A DNA stretch of 64,000 nucleotides from Photobacterium damselae (GCF_003026815.1 NZ_PYOG01000007.1:62001-126000); one strand, 5' to 3'. Shown: positions 47,623 through 58,305, counted from the first letter of the stretch. Notes: a model not told the origin generated them from the sequence alone. Program-made: numbers and translations.

Positions 47623-50600
47623 ATGAAAAGAATGTTGATTAACGCAACTCAGAAGGAAGAGTTGCGCGTCGCATTAGTTGACGGTCAGAAGCTATTTGAT
47701 CTTGATATCGAAAGCCCTGGTCATGAATCTAAGAAAGCAAACATCTATAAAGGCCGCATCACACGCATCGAACCAAGCCTGGAAGCAGCGTTCGTTGACT
47801 ATGGTGCAGAGCGTCATGGTTTTCTACCTCTAAAAGAAATCGCGAAAGAGTACTTCCCACAAGATTATTCTTACCAAGGTCGTCCAAACATTAAGGAAGT
47901 CCTAAAAGAAGGTCAGGAAGTTATCGTTCAAGTCGATAAAGAAGAGCGCGGTAACAAAGGTGCAGCCTTAACTACATTCATCTCTCTTGCTGGTAGCTAC
48001 TTAGTTCTTATGCCAAACAACCCTCGTGCAGGCGGTATTTCTCGTCGAATCGAAGGTGAAGAGCGTACGCAACTAAAAGCGGCGTTAAGCACATTAGAAC
48101 TGCCTCACGGTATGGGTCTAATTGTACGTACCGCAGGTGTTGGTAAATCAGCTGAAGAGTTAGAGTGGGATTTAAATGTTCTGTTAAATCACTGGAGTGC
48201 AGTGAAAGAAGCGGCTGACGCTCAACCTGCCCCATTCCTAATTCACCAAGAAAGTAATGTGATTGCTCGTGCAATTCGTGACTATCTACGTCGAGATATC
48301 GGTGAAATCTTAATCGACAGTCCAAAGATTTTTGAACGCGCTCGCGATCATATCAAATTGGTTCGTCCAGATTTTATCTCTCGTGTTAAACGTTACGAAG
48401 GCGAAGTTCCACTATTTAGCCACTACCAAATTGAAAGTCAGATTGAATCCGCGTTCCAGCGCGAAGTTCGTCTACCTTCTGGTGGCTCTATCGTAATTGA
48501 CCCAACAGAAGCATTAACCTCTATCGATATCAACTCTGCACGCGCAACAAAAGGCGGAGATATCGAAGAAACAGCATTACAAACTAACCTTGAAGCGGCA
48601 GATGAAATTGCTCGTCAATTACGTCTTCGTGACCTTGGTGGCCTAGTTGTTATCGACTTTATCGATATGACTCCGGTTCGCCATCAGCGTGAAGTAGAAA
48701 ACCGTTTACGCGAAGCTGTTCGTATGGACCGCGCACGTGTACAAATTGGTCGAATTTCTCGTTTTGGTCTATTGGAGATGTCACGTCAGCGCCTAAGCCC
48801 ATCCCTAGCAGAAGCAAGTCATCATGTATGTCCTCGCTGTACAGGTACGGGTGTTGTTCGTGATAACGAATCACTGTCTCTATCTATTCTTCGCTTAATT
48901 GAAGAAGAAGCATTAAAAGATAACAGCTCACAAGTATTAGCTATTGTGCCTGTTGCTATTGCATCTTACTTATTAAACGAAAAACGTCGTTCAGTTCAAC
49001 ACATTGAAAAATATCACGATGTTCGTGTCATTATCGTACCGAACTCAGATATGGAAACACCACACTTTGAAGTTTCTCGTGTGCGTGAAGGTGAAGAACA
49101 AGAAGCACTGTCATACCGCATTCCAAAATTACTTGCAGCACAGCGTGAAGCAGAGACTCAAGAACCTGTACAGCCTGAGCGCGTAATTAAGAAGCGTGAA
49201 GAACCTGTACTTCAAGGTTTTACTGCACCAAAAGAGCCTGCGCCAATTGCTAAGCCAGCCGCTTCTAAACTAGCAGTGCAACAACCAAGTATTTTCAACC
49301 GTATTTTCTCAGCCATTGCAAACTTCTTCTCAAGCCATATGAGCAAGAAAGAAGAAGAGCAACAACCTCAAGAAAATACGAACAATCGTCGCAATAATAA
49401 CCGTCGCAACGATCGTAATGACAATCGCCGTAACGATAATCGTCGCAATGACAACCGTCGTAACGATAACCGCCGCAATAATCGTCAACAAGATTCAGAG
49501 CAGCGCGACAATCGTAACAACGAACGTCAAGAAAAAGACAACACTCGTAACAATGAGCAACGTCAGAACAATCGTCGTCGTAATAACGAACGCAATAATG
49601 ACCGTAATAACGACAAAGCGACTAAACAAGACCAGCGTCAACAGCAACAAGCTGAGAAGCCTCAAAAAACGCAGCAGCAGCGTCAACGAGACGAAGAGAA
49701 AGAGCTAAAGCGCCAAGCTCGTAAAGAAGAGATCCAAGCGCAGAAGCAACAACGTCGTCAAGAGATGCAAAAAGAGAAAACTGAAAAGCAAAATCTTGAA
49801 GCTCAGCGTGAGAATGAAGAAAAAACAGCAAAAGTAAAACAACGCCGTCAACGTCGTCAGCTACAGAAGAAAGTTCGTATTGATGACCAACAAGATGTTG
49901 TTGAAGCTATTGAAGTATCATCAACTGCAACAGCAGAAGCGAAACCATCACCACTAATGGAAATGGGTACCGCAATGGCTAAAGCAGCTCAAGATGAAGT
50001 TAAGACTCAAGCTGTTGATATGCCAACTGCACCAGAGATGGAAGAAGCGGAAGATCAAGAGGATGCACCTCAACGTCGTAACCGTCGCTCTCCTCGTCAT
50101 TTACGTGCAAGTGGTCAACGCCGCCGTCGCATGCGTGATACTCGAGTTGAAAAACCTGAGCACGTAACGCACGAAGATGTGAAGATGGTGCCAATTGATA
50201 TGATGGCAACAGATTCTGTTGATGCTCTAAACGACATTGAAAATACGGTATCTATCGTTGAGAAACCAAAATCAATTCAACGTCGTCCAGCAACAGGCGT
50301 AGCGTCTCCTGAAATGGCAATGGGCAAAGTATGGCCTCGTCATACTAAACCAGCGGTTGCAGCTGCAGAAGTGATTGAAGAAACCGTTGTAGAGCCTGAG
50401 CTAGACTTAGCGCAAGCTGAAGCTGCAATGGATAACGTGCTAACTCCTGCAATCATTGAAACACAACAGATTGCAGAAGTAGAAGCGGTTGAGACTGTCG
50501 TACGCACAGGTGTGGCAATGCCGGAACTTGCTATGGGTAAAGTATTCCCTATGCGCGCGGTAGAAGAGACACAACCCGTCGTTTCTCTTACTGAAGAAGT

Positions 50601-50919
50601 AGAGGCTGAGGCTCCAGTTTTAGAACAAACTGAAGAGGTTATTGTTGAAGCAGCTCCTGTTGTTAAAGAGAAAGAAGAAGCGGTTATTGAGACCACAATT
50701 TCTCTTGCGCCAACAAAAGTGAAAGCAACAATGGCAACAAATCCTCGTGGCTTCCATGCAACTGCACCAATGGCAAAAGCTCCTGCTCCTGTATCAATGG
50801 GTCACGCAGAAACTGTTGCTGTTGCACCAACACGCGATCTTGCAACTAGCCGTCCTGCGGGCAGTCAAGTTGCAACAAACCGCGCAAGTGCACCAATGAC
50901 AAAGCCAAACTTTAACTAA
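47623..50919 (+). CDS. rne: Ribonuclease E
   Basis: 1098 residues, against 1061 in E. coli. The catalytic half (1-about 510) is strongly conserved: S1 domain in the first 120 residues, D302 and D345 (E. coli D303/D346) in TSIDINSA and VVIDFIDM, and the Zn-link CPRC (C403, C406). After it comes an amphipathic membrane-binding helix ([20 protein letters not shown], about 556-575). Then an Arg/Asn-rich RNA-binding region (about 585-680) includes four perfect RNDNR units, and a Gln/Lys/Glu-rich coiled-coil-like stretch follows. The acidic, Ala/Val-rich tail repeats MAMGKVWP / LAMGKVFP, probably partner-docking segments of the degradosome. Autoregulation through the leader is likely. Confidence 0.96.
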   Translation: MKRMLINATQKEELRVALVDGQKLFDLDIESPGHESKKANIYKGRITRIEPSLEAAFVDYGAERHGFLPLKEIAKEYFPQDYSYQGRPNIKEVLKEGQEVIVQVDKEERGNKGAALTTFISLAGSYLVLMPNNPRAGGISRRIEGEERTQLKAALSTLELPHGMGLIVRTAGVGKSAEELEWDLNVLLNHWSAVKEAADAQPAPFLIHQESNVIARAIRDYLRRDIGEILIDSPKIFERARDHIKLVRPDFISRVKRYEGEVPLFSHYQIESQIESAFQREVRLPSGGSIVIDPTEALTSIDINSARATKGGDIEETALQTNLEAADEIARQLRLRDLGGLVVIDFIDMTPVRHQREVENRLREAVRMDRARVQIGRISRFGLLEMSRQRLSPSLAEASHHVCPRCTGTGVVRDNESLSLSILRLIEEEALKDNSSQVLAIVPVAIASYLLNEKRRSVQHIEKYHDVRVIIVPNSDMETPHFEVSRVREGEEQEALSYRIPKLLAAQREAETQEPVQPERVIKKREEPVLQGFTAPKEPAPIAKPAASKLAVQQPSIFNRIFSAIANFFSSHMSKKEEEQQPQENTNNRRNNNRRNDRNDNRRNDNRRNDNRRNDNRRNNRQQDSEQRDNRNNERQEKDNTRNNEQRQNNRRRNNERNNDRNNDKATKQDQRQQQQAEKPQKTQQQRQRDEEKELKRQARKEEIQAQKQQRRQEMQKEKTEKQNLEAQRENEEKTAKVKQRRQRRQLQKKVRIDDQQDVVEAIEVSSTATAEAKPSPLMEMGTAMAKAAQDEVKTQAVDMPTAPEMEEAEDQEDAPQRRNRRSPRHLRASGQRRRRMRDTRVEKPEHVTHEDVKMVPIDMMATDSVDALNDIENTVSIVEKPKSIQRRPATGVASPEMAMGKVWPRHTKPAVAAAEVIEETVVEPELDLAQAEAAMDNVLTPAIIETQQIAEVEAVETVVRTGVAMPELAMGKVFPMRAVEETQPVVSLTEEVEAEAPVLEQTEEVIVEAAPVVKEKEEAVIETTISLAPTKVKATMATNPRGFHATAPMAKAPAPVSMGHAETVAVAPTRDLATSRPAGSQVATNRASAPMTKPNFN
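49414..49473 (+). repeat. Four tandem 15-bp units encoding RNDNR in RNase E
   Basis: Each unit is CG(T/C)AA(T/C)GA(T/C)AA(T/C)CG(T/C); protein repeat RNDNR x4 at residues 598-617. Nucleotide copies differ only at third positions. In frame, inside the RNA-binding arm. Confidence 0.9.
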
Positions 50920-50939
50920 GTTAGAGTCTACGCCAATAC

Positions 50940-50971
50940 AAAAACCACACTCATTTGAGTGTGGTTTTTTT
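50940..50971 (+). terminator. Terminator of rne
   Basis: AAAACCACACTCA / TGAGTGTGGTTTT perfect 13-bp stem, followed by TTT. Confidence 0.9.
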
Positions 50972-51226
50972 ATGCGCATGCCCCACCAATGATTGTTCTC
51001 TCCCTTAACATTTCTAAATTTTCATCCTTAGGTTTAAATTTCCCACTAAACTAAGAAAAACAAAACCAACCTTTGTATAAAATAAGTTTAGTCACTTATA
51101 ACTATGGAAAACATTAACAACAGTTAAGTATTTCCTGAATAAAAGTTGAACTAAATCACATATTTCTATAGTATCTAGCGCTTTATATGTGCATAAATCA
51201 ATCGGACTAGAGCAAAACTTAATAAA
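50972..51226. other. Intergenic region upstream of the SulP gene
   Basis: 255 AT-rich bases; no gene. Presumably holds the transporter promoter; no operator recognised. Confidence 0.35.
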
Positions 51227-52783
51227 ATGTTTGAATTCCCATCTTTTTCGCGTCAATCCGTCAAAAATGACATCTTATCAGGGCTTACTGTCGCGTTAGC
51301 ACTGATCCCTGAAGCCGTAGCCTTTGCCTTTGTTGCTGGCGTAGACCCTATGGTTGGCCTATACGCAGCTTTCATTGTCGGTCTAGTTACTGCAATCCTT
51401 GGCGGTCGTCCAGGCATGATTTCAGGCGCTACTGGTGCAATGGCCGTTGTCATGGTAAGTCTTGTTGCTGATCACGGCATCCAATACCTTTTTGCTGCCA
51501 TCATGCTTGCTGGTGTATTCCAAATTTTGGCGGGGGTATTCAAACTGGGGAAATTTATCCGAATGGTGCCACACCCAGTAATGATAGGCTTTGTAAACGG
51601 CCTAGCGATTGTCATTTTCTTAGCTCAGTTAGGACAATTTAAAGTCACCAATGCCGCAGGTCAGCTAGAGTGGATGCAAGGGACCCAACTCTACATTATG
51701 TTAGGTTTAGTCGCTTTAACGATGGCAATTATCTACTTCTTACCAAAGCTTACCAAAGCTGTGCCCTCTTCTCTTGTTGCCATTTTAACCGTTACGGCTT
51801 TGGTTCATGTTGTCGGTCTAGACTCTCGCACTGTTATTGATTTTGTCCGCTCAATGAGTGGCAATCCAAATGCAACTCTTGCAGGTTCATTACCCACTTT
51901 TGCCCTACCTGAAGTTGGCTTTAACCTAGAAACATTACGCATTATTCTTCCATATTCATTGATCCTTGCAGCTGTAGGACTTATTGAGTCACTGCTAACG
52001 CTTACCGTTATTGATGAAATGACAGGAACTCGCGGACATGGTAATCGCGAATGTATGGGACAAGGTGTTGCCAATATCACCTGTTCTGTATTCGGTGCTA
52101 TGGGTGGTTGTGCCATGATTGGCCAGTCAATGATCAACATTAACTCGGGTGGTCGTGGTCGCTTATCGGGTATTACCGGCGCAGTAGGACTGATGCTTTT
52201 TGTTCTCTTTGGCGCACCTCTAATTGAAATGATCCCAGTAGCAGCCCTAGTTGGTGTTATGTTCATGGTGGTTATTGGCACATTTGAGTGGGCAAGCTTT
52301 AAGATGATGCGTAAAGTACCAAAGCACGACTTCTTTACCATTATTCTTGTAACATGCGTTACCATTGCTGCCGATCTTGCCGTTGCCGTATTAGTTGGCG
52401 TTATCTACTCCGCTCTAGTCTTTGCTTGGAATCATGCAAAACGTATTTATGCCTCGACTCATACGGATGAAAACGGTGCAAAAATTTATCGTGTTAACGG
52501 TCCTTTGTTCTTTGGCTCTGCAGCTCACTTCCTAGAGCTATTTGATGCGAAAAATGATCCCAACAACATCATCATAGATTTTGCTCAATCACGAGTTGCT
52601 GACCACTCTGCCATTGAAGCCATCGACACCATAGCTGAACGCTATGCAAATCAAGGTAAGACTCTGCATATTAAACACTTAAGCCCTGAGTGCCGCTCTT
52701 TACTTAAAAAAGCTGGTAACCTGGTGGAAGTGAATATGCTAGAAGATCCAACCTACAAAGTAGCAACAGATACGTTAGGTTAA
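51227..52783 (+). CDS. SulP (SLC26)-family anion transporter with STAS domain
   Basis: 518 residues. Membrane part (1-about 400) has [51 protein letters not shown] and [12 protein letters not shown]. The cytoplasmic STAS domain (about 425-505) has [11 protein letters not shown] and [11 protein letters not shown]. The family carries sulfate, bicarbonate, C4-dicarboxylates or chloride with Na+ or H+; the substrate is not set by the sequence. No good Shine-Dalgarno is visible. Single gene with terminator. Confidence 0.9.
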   Translation: MFEFPSFSRQSVKNDILSGLTVALALIPEAVAFAFVAGVDPMVGLYAAFIVGLVTAILGGRPGMISGATGAMAVVMVSLVADHGIQYLFAAIMLAGVFQILAGVFKLGKFIRMVPHPVMIGFVNGLAIVIFLAQLGQFKVTNAAGQLEWMQGTQLYIMLGLVALTMAIIYFLPKLTKAVPSSLVAILTVTALVHVVGLDSRTVIDFVRSMSGNPNATLAGSLPTFALPEVGFNLETLRIILPYSLILAAVGLIESLLTLTVIDEMTGTRGHGNRECMGQGVANITCSVFGAMGGCAMIGQSMININSGGRGRLSGITGAVGLMLFVLFGAPLIEMIPVAALVGVMFMVVIGTFEWASFKMMRKVPKHDFFTIILVTCVTIAADLAVAVLVGVIYSALVFAWNHAKRIYASTHTDENGAKIYRVNGPLFFGSAAHFLELFDAKNDPNNIIIDFAQSRVADHSAIEAIDTIAERYANQGKTLHIKHLSPECRSLLKKAGNLVEVNMLEDPTYKVATDTLG

Positions 52784-52794
52784 TCTTGAGACTC

Positions 52795-52827
52795 AGCCCG
52801 TAGTTACTTGTGATTACGGGCTTTTTC
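52795..52827 (+). terminator. Terminator of the SulP gene
   Basis: AGCCCGTA (52795-52802) / TACGGGCT (52815-52822) followed by TTTTCT. Confidence 0.8.
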
Positions 52828-52906
52828 TATCAACAACATTGCTTTATCTTCCCAACTCAAGCAGTATTTCCTATTCAATATTCTGATTGATACAGGAAAA
52901 CCATCC

Positions 52907-53927
52907 ATGTTTAGTATTAGTGCACCCGATCGCTCTCATATCGAACAAATCCAACATAAAATTAATAATAAAACCAAACCACTTGGTGCATTAGGTCAAT
53001 TAGAAACATTAGCCTGCCAGATTGCTCTTATTCAACAGAGCGAACAACTCACTATTACTCAGCCTCACCTTGTTATCTTTGCTGGAGATCATGGCATCAC
53101 TAAACATGGGGTCAGTATTGCACCCAGTGATGTAACAGGACAAATGGTTGCAAATTTCCTTGCAGGGGGAGCAGCTATTAACTGTTTTTGTCGCAGTAAT
53201 AACATGGATATCTCGGTTGTCGATGCTGGAATTAAACATGAACCAGAGACTCACCCCCACCTGATAAAACAACGATTAGGGGCAGGTACTCATGATTTTA
53301 CAGCAACGCAAGCAATGAGCCGTACACTTGTCCTTGAAGGGATAAAACTCGGGGCCTCAGTCTGTGAGACGCTTTACCAGCAAGGAACAAATTGCATCGG
53401 TTTTGGTGAAATGGGAATTGGTAACACGAGCAGCGCCAGTGCCATTATGGCTTTAGCACTCAACCTTTCAGCACAAGAGTGTGTCGGCTCAGGTACCCTC
53501 AGAACAATTGGCAAAAAAAACCGCATTAATTGAACAAGCTATCACTCTTCATAAAGATCACTGTCATGATGCGTTTGATATTTTAGCCGCTGTTGGTGGT
53601 TTTGAGATTGTGCAAATGGTAGGCGCCATACTACAAGCGGCACAAAATAAAATGATCGTGTTAGTTGATGGATTTATCGCAACATCCGCCGCCCTTATGG
53701 CGTGTCAAATACATCCTGATTGTCGTCAGTACTTAGTTTTTTGCCACCAATCACAAGAGCAAGGACATCAAAAAATGCTGACTCACTTAGCAGCCTCTCC
53801 TCTGCTTCATTTAGATCTTCGTCTTGGTGAAGGTACAGGTGCAGCGCTTGCTCTGCCATTACTCCATGCTGCATGTGCGTTTTATAACGATATGGCCAGC
53901 TTTGATGATGCCGGTATCACTGTGTAG
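52907..53927 (+). pseudogene. cobT: cobT (nicotinate-nucleotide:DMB phosphoribosyltransferase), frameshifted
   Basis: The protein is in two frames. 52907-about 53494 encodes the N-terminal part (KPLGALGQLETLA, FAGDHGITKHGVS, GEMGIGNTSSASA) to ECVGSGT. The rest, [15 protein letters not shown] to the end ([27 protein letters not shown]), continues in the next frame until 53927. The natural reading would be [14 protein letters not shown]. Inserting eight bases such as ACTGGTGT after GGT restores both the frame and the loop length of Salmonella CobT, so an 8-nt deletion at about 53492-53497 fits best. The A8 run at 53513-53520 is a second candidate, but repairing it leaves the loop three residues short. 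CobT makes alpha-ribazole phosphate for vitamin B12. Could also be a sequencing error. No B12 riboswitch upstream. Confidence 0.85.
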
Positions 53928-53941
53928 TCTGGAGAATTGTG

Positions 53942-54745
53942 ATGAAATTTCAGTTTAATCGAGAGCAAATACGATATCAGTGGCAATTATTTCTGATTGC
54001 CCTGAGTTTTTTTACTCGAATTCCAGTTCCTCAAAATACACCATTTACTGAACAGAGATTAAATCAAGCTAACCGTTATTTTGGCCTAGTTGGTTGTATT
54101 GTCGGCTTGCTATCCGCTTTAAGTTATCTGGTGTTTGCCGCCATTTTACCGGTATCGATTGCGATTGGCTTTGCCATGATAACCAGTATGCTGATAACAG
54201 GAGCTTTTCATGAAGATGGTCTAGCCGATGTTTTTGATGGTTTTGGTGGTGGTTGGACGGTTGAAAAAAAACTGTCCATTATGAAAGACTCCCGGGTGGG
54301 TACCTATGGATTATGCTCACTTATTATGATGCTTGGCTTAAAATGGCTAACCCTCACCTATCTTGCCCAAGACAGTGTATGGCTACCAGCTTATGCCCTA
54401 TTTGTGATGCATGGTGTAAGCCGCGTGGTGGCCGCTTCACTCATCTTCTCTTATCCCTATGTTCGAGCCGATCAAACCAGTAAAGTGAAACCACTGGCAA
54501 AACAGCAAAGCCCTTTTGAACTGTGGGTTTTAATCGGTACGGGTTTAGTGCTAGTGTCTATCTTTCCAATCTCTTTAGCTATTTCACTGATTGCAGCTAT
54601 GGTTATTGTTCGCTTCGCTGCTGGTGCTTGGTTTCAACAACAGCTTGGAGGCTATACCGGTGACTGTTTAGGTGCTTGCCAACAGATCGCCGAATTGATT
54701 GGATACTGTGTAATTTTAGCGTTCTACCACCATATTTTAGGGTAA
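53942..54745 (+). CDS. cobS: Adenosylcobinamide-GDP ribazoletransferase (cobalamin synthase)
   Basis: 267 residues. ATG 53942 follows GGAG with a 7-nt gap; a GTG just before it is less likely. Membrane protein with the metal motif GAFHEDGLADVFDGFGGG (about 81-99), then the R-rich MKDSRVGTYG, and GGYTGDCLGA near the C-terminus, all CobS hallmarks. Joins alpha-ribazole to adenosyl-GDP-cobinamide. 14 bp after cobT, same operon. Confidence 0.95.
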   Translation: MKFQFNREQIRYQWQLFLIALSFFTRIPVPQNTPFTEQRLNQANRYFGLVGCIVGLLSALSYLVFAAILPVSIAIGFAMITSMLITGAFHEDGLADVFDGFGGGWTVEKKLSIMKDSRVGTYGLCSLIMMLGLKWLTLTYLAQDSVWLPAYALFVMHGVSRVVAASLIFSYPYVRADQTSKVKPLAKQQSPFELWVLIGTGLVLVSIFPISLAISLIAAMVIVRFAAGAWFQQQLGGYTGDCLGACQQIAELIGYCVILAFYHHILG

Positions 54746-54749
54746 TGTT

Positions 54750-55355
54750 ATGACATCAAATAGCGACAAAAACCAACGATATAAAGATCGCCAGCAGAAA
54801 GTCAAACAACACATTGATGCCAAAGTAGAAGCGGCTCAACAAGAGAAAGGTCTATTGCTCATCATCACGGGTAATGGCAAAGGTAAATCAACCTCAGGGT
54901 TTGGTACTGTTGCTCGAGCTGTCGGACACGGCTATCGCTGCGGCGTTGGTCAATTTATCAAAGGAACTTGGGATTGCGGAGAGCGTAATTTACTAGAGCA
55001 ACATGGTGTCACGTTTGCTGTCATGGCAACAGGCTTTACATGGGAGACCCAAAATAAAGAAGCTGACACCCTAGCCGCTCAACAAACTTGGCAAGCGTGT
55101 AAGAAAATGCTCGCAGATCCGAGTTATGATGTCGTGTTACTCGACGAACTTACCTATATGATTACTTATCATTATATTGACCTTGATGAGTTGATCGAAG
55201 CTCTCAATAATCGTCCTCCAATGCAATCGGTTATTATTACAGGCCGAGGCGCTCACCGCTCTCTTATCGAATTAGCCGATACCGTATCGGAAGTTCGTAA
55301 CATCAAACACGCTTTTGAAAATGGAATCAAAGCGCGACAAGGTGTTGATTGGTAA
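54750..55355 (+). CDS. cobO: Cob(I)alamin adenosyltransferase (CobO/BtuR type)
   Basis: 201 residues. P-loop GNGKGKST (41-48), then GFGTVARAVGHG, DVVLLDELTYMI and ITGRGAHRSLIELADTVSEV. Transfers the adenosyl group from ATP to the corrinoid cobalt. Begins 4 bp after cobS. Its product serves salvage even if cobT is broken. Confidence 0.95.
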   Translation: MTSNSDKNQRYKDRQQKVKQHIDAKVEAAQQEKGLLLIITGNGKGKSTSGFGTVARAVGHGYRCGVGQFIKGTWDCGERNLLEQHGVTFAVMATGFTWETQNKEADTLAAQQTWQACKKMLADPSYDVVLLDELTYMITYHYIDLDELIEALNNRPPMQSVIITGRGAHRSLIELADTVSEVRNIKHAFENGIKARQGVDW

Positions 55356-55363
55356 TCTTTGCA

Positions 55364-55400
55364 TAACTGTAAGGGGGCGTAAATTTGCCCTCTTCAGTTA
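55364..55400 (+). terminator. Imperfect hairpin after cobO
   Basis: TAACTG (55364-55369) / CAGTTA (55395-55400) with an inner AAGGG...CCCTCTT stem; only TTGGGTCTTT follows, so terminator strength is doubtful. Confidence 0.4.
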
Positions 55401-55526
55401 TTGGGTCTTTGCAAAAAACTCTTTATAATTCCGAGCAAGAATATCCCCCAAGACCATTAAAACACTCAGTGTGTATTAAGAGGTTATAACACAAAGGGGA
55501 AGTGAAAGCCTTGCTTAGGAGATATC

Positions 55527-55943
55527 ATGCCTTCACATTTACCAAAAGGGTTCAGCTCCCGATTTCTTAAGATTTTTCATATCTTAGAAGCAATTTTATT
55601 GGTTGCAATTACGCTCTCAACCGTAGTTGCCATGGTCAATGAATTTATTCATGTCATTGTAAATAAACAAATTTTACTTACTGACATCCTATTAATGTTT
55701 ATCTATCTAGAAGTATTGGCCATGGTTCAACAGTTTGTTGCCAATGGTAAAATACCTGTGCGCTATCCTATTTATATAGCGATTATGGCTATTGCTCGCT
55801 ATATCACTCTTGGTATGAAAGAGCTAAACGGTGAATTTATTGTTTGGTTATCACTCTCTGCATTTATCCTAGCCGCAGCAACCCTAATTATTCGCGCCGG
55901 TCACCATTACTGGCCGTATAAAGAAGATGATTCACACGAATAA
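55527..55943 (+). CDS. psiE: Phosphate-starvation-inducible protein PsiE
   Basis: 138 residues, four hydrophobic segments (about 20-40, 50-72, 80-97, 105-125), with the family stretch LLMFIYLEVLAMVQQF and RYPIYIAIMAIARYI. TAGGAG precedes the ATG by 6 nt. Function unknown beyond induction by phosphate limitation in E. coli; no Pho box recognised here. Confidence 0.9.
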   Translation: MPSHLPKGFSSRFLKIFHILEAILLVAITLSTVVAMVNEFIHVIVNKQILLTDILLMFIYLEVLAMVQQFVANGKIPVRYPIYIAIMAIARYITLGMKELNGEFIVWLSLSAFILAAATLIIRAGHHYWPYKEDDSHE

Positions 55944-55946
55944 ATA

Positions 55947-55974
55947 AAAAGGGAGCTCACCAAGAGCTCCCTTT
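55947..55974. terminator. Bidirectional terminator between psiE and dcuB
   Basis: AAAGGGAGCTC / GAGCTCCCTTT 11-bp stem with ACCAA loop; A and T runs on either side make it useful to both convergent genes. Confidence 0.85.
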
Positions 55975-56022
55975 CTCTATTAATAAGCCACGTCTAATCG
56001 AGCTTTACTTTTCTGTGTAGCC

Positions 56023-57351
56023 TTACATTGGCACTACAACTTGCGCAAGTAAATAGCCAATTACACATGCGCCAACTACCCCAATAAGACCAGGAGCCAT
56101 AAAGCTGTGATTAAAATACCATTTACCAATCTTAGTAGTACCTGTCACATCAAAGTTAACGGTTGCAATATCTGATGGATAGTTTGGAATAAAGAAATAG
56201 CCATAAGTTGCTGGCATTAGACCAATCAAAAGTGCAGGATTTAATCCCATAGCCAAACCGACAGGTAGCATCATACGAGCCGTTGCCGCTTGTGAGTTTA
56301 CCACTACAGAGACAATAAATAGCGCTAATGCAAATGTCCAAGGGTAGTTTTGAACCATCTCGGTAATACCCGATTTAAATGATGGCATCGCATACTGGAA
56401 ATAGGTATCACTCATCCAAGCAATACCAAAAATAGCAATTGCAGCAACCATACCCGACTTAAAGACAACGCCTTCAGGAACTTTCTGCACGTTAGTACGA
56501 GTAACCAATAAAATTAAACCACCAAATGCCAACATCATCATCTGAATGACAAGAGACATTGAAATCGGTTTAGCATCACCAATGGTGCGAATTTCAGGCA
56601 CCATCGCAATAATCACAATAGAAATCAGCGCCAAAATAAACAACATAACAGCATGCATTGCCGATTTTGGTAACGCTTCATTTAATGAGGTCGATGTTGT
56701 ATTTTTAATAGTCTCAGCCCAAATAGGATCTTTTAAGCGTGCTTGATATTCAGGGTCATCAGCAAGCTCTTTACCACGACGAAGGCTATATAAAGAAAGA
56801 AGAATCGTACCTAAAAGAGTCGAAGGTACAGTAACCATCAAAATGGTTAGAAGGTGAATACTTTCATTTAAGCCCGATAGTTGTGCTAAGTAGTACACCA
56901 CCGCTGCTGAAATTGGGCTCGCAGTAATGGCTAACTGAGAAGCTACCGAAGATGCTGCCATTGGGCGCTCAGGACGAATACCATTTTTTAGGGCAACATC
57001 GCCAATAATAGGCATGATTGAATACACAGCATGACCTGTACCCAACATAAATGTCATGGTGTAAGTCACTAATGGGCCCAATATTGTCACTCGTTTAGGA
57101 TTGCTGCGTAAAATTCTTTCTGCTACTTGAAGCATGTATTTTAAGCCACCAGCCGCTTCAAGAATCGAAGCACACGTCACAACGGCTAAGATAATCAGCA
57201 TAACAGTGATTGGTGGCGATGTCGGAGGCATACGGAAAATAAACACTTCCACAATTAAGCCTAAACCAGATACAACACCTAACCCTATGCCGCCAAAACG
57301 ACTGCCTGCATACAGCACAAGCAACAGGAATAAAAACTCCAAGTACAGCAT
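56023..57351 (-). CDS. dcuB: Anaerobic C4-dicarboxylate transporter DcuB
   Basis: 442 residues, against 446 in E. coli DcuB. About 11 membrane segments. Segments nearer to DcuB than DcuA: PPTSPPITVML, GTGHAVYSIMPII, GIRPERPMAASS, KPISMSLVIQMMML and YPSDIATVNFDVTGTTKIGK. Exchanges fumarate or aspartate for succinate in fumarate respiration. A perfect FNR box 83 bp upstream supports anaerobic control. Monocistronic. Confidence 0.85.
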   Translation of the reverse strand: MLYLEFLFLLLVLYAGSRFGGIGLGVVSGLGLIVEVFIFRMPPTSPPITVMLIILAVVTCASILEAAGGLKYMLQVAERILRSNPKRVTILGPLVTYTMTFMLGTGHAVYSIMPIIGDVALKNGIRPERPMAASSVASQLAITASPISAAVVYYLAQLSGLNESIHLLTILMVTVPSTLLGTILLSLYSLRRGKELADDPEYQARLKDPIWAETIKNTTSTSLNEALPKSAMHAVMLFILALISIVIIAMVPEIRTIGDAKPISMSLVIQMMMLAFGGLILLVTRTNVQKVPEGVVFKSGMVAAIAIFGIAWMSDTYFQYAMPSFKSGITEMVQNYPWTFALALFIVSVVVNSQAATARMMLPVGLAMGLNPALLIGLMPATYGYFFIPNYPSDIATVNFDVTGTTKIGKWYFNHSFMAPGLIGVVGACVIGYLLAQVVVPM

Positions 57352-57823
57352 GATCGCTATCTCCCTATATCGAAATCAATAAATAACCTTAAATAAACTA
57401 GGGATAGCTTGCCCCTGCCATTATGCAAACCTATTGATAAATATCAATTTGTTACAATAAAAGTATTTTTATAAATAGTTATGTGAAGAATCGCAGACAT
57501 TTTCCAGTGGCTCGAAACAAATACGCTACAAATTAAAAACAGCAACAAAACTCATTGATGTTTTTTAAACAACAAAATAAAGGGAGAATAACGTGCTATA
57601 ACATAAACACCACAAAACCTCATCCTCACTCTTGTTCTTAACAAATGTCAAAACAAGGGCTATGTCTCACTACTTTTTCATTGGGATCTGTTAACGTCAT
57701 TAAAGACTATTCGATGTTCATGTTGTGTTCGTATCTCATACTGATCGACTACACTGGATAAGTACCACACCAAAGTAACAGTTATGTGGGAACATGATAT
57801 CAATTACTGATAAGGATGAAGTA
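57352..57823. other. Divergent region of dcuB and the CBS gene
   Basis: 472 bp without a gene. Apart from the FNR box it contains only AT-rich sequence; the promoter of the CBS gene lies to the right. Confidence 0.4.
57434..57447. promoter_or_regulatory. Perfect FNR box upstream of dcuB
   Basis: TTGATAAATATCAA, exact match to TTGAT-N4-ATCAA, 83-96 bp before the dcuB ATG. FNR activation of dcuB is established in E. coli; a CATAAT -10-like string at 57420-57425 is close to it but with nonstandard spacing. Confidence 0.75.
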
Positions 57824-58276
57824 ATGCCAACAAAAGTCTCTGAGTACATGACTGCTAAAGTGATTTCCGCAACGGCAGATACCGGATTAAGAGAAGCGTT
57901 CTTTTTAATGAAGGATGAAGATATCCGCCATTTACCTATTATTGATAATCAAGGCGATCTGATTGGAATCATCAGTGATAGAGAGTTGCGTCGACCTAAC
58001 TGGGTTGATGAATCCCCGGATATTGGCCATGAATATCAACTCAGTGATGACCTTAATGTTGGAGATGTCATGATCAAAGATGTGATATCTGTCCGTACTA
58101 ACGACACATTAACCAAAGCAATTAGTATTATTCTTGAACACAATGTTGGTGCAGCACCTGTGCTCAATAAAGCAGGTGAATTAGTTGGCATGCTCTCTGC
58201 TATCGATTTACTGCAAGCTTTCCAAGATACTCTAGAGAGCCAACGCTCAAATAAAAAGAAGAAAAGTGCCGCTTAA
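57824..58276 (+). CDS. Two-CBS-domain protein (AcuB-like)
   Basis: 150 residues from ATG 57824 (AAGGA 7 nt upstream); the longer start at 57794 has no ribosome site. Bateman pair: SEYMTAKVISATADTGLREA with IRHLPIIDNQGDLIGIISDREL, and DVMIKDVISVRTNDTLTKAI with VGAAPVLNKAGELVGMLSAIDLL, then a basic C-terminal tail. Probably senses an adenine nucleotide. Distinct from the CBS protein at 18378. Target unknown. Confidence 0.9.
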   Translation: MPTKVSEYMTAKVISATADTGLREAFFLMKDEDIRHLPIIDNQGDLIGIISDRELRRPNWVDESPDIGHEYQLSDDLNVGDVMIKDVISVRTNDTLTKAISIILEHNVGAAPVLNKAGELVGMLSAIDLLQAFQDTLESQRSNKKKKSAA

Positions 58277-58305
58277 TCACTCGTAGTTTAAGAGCTACCT
58301 CATAA

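Noticed and set aside
49418-49708. Open frames in other phases inside rne (e.g. 49418-49708)
   Set aside because: By-products of the repetitive Arg/Asn/Asp codons; the RNase E frame is continuous.
52784-52906. Cobalamin riboswitch before cobT
   Set aside because: Only 123 bp, with the SulP terminator occupying part; no B12-box pattern.
53513-53520. Programmed frameshifting at the A8 run in cobT
   Set aside because: Rejoining there leaves the conserved loop three residues short and replaces SEQLAKK by a poorly fitting string; a deletion upstream explains the protein better.
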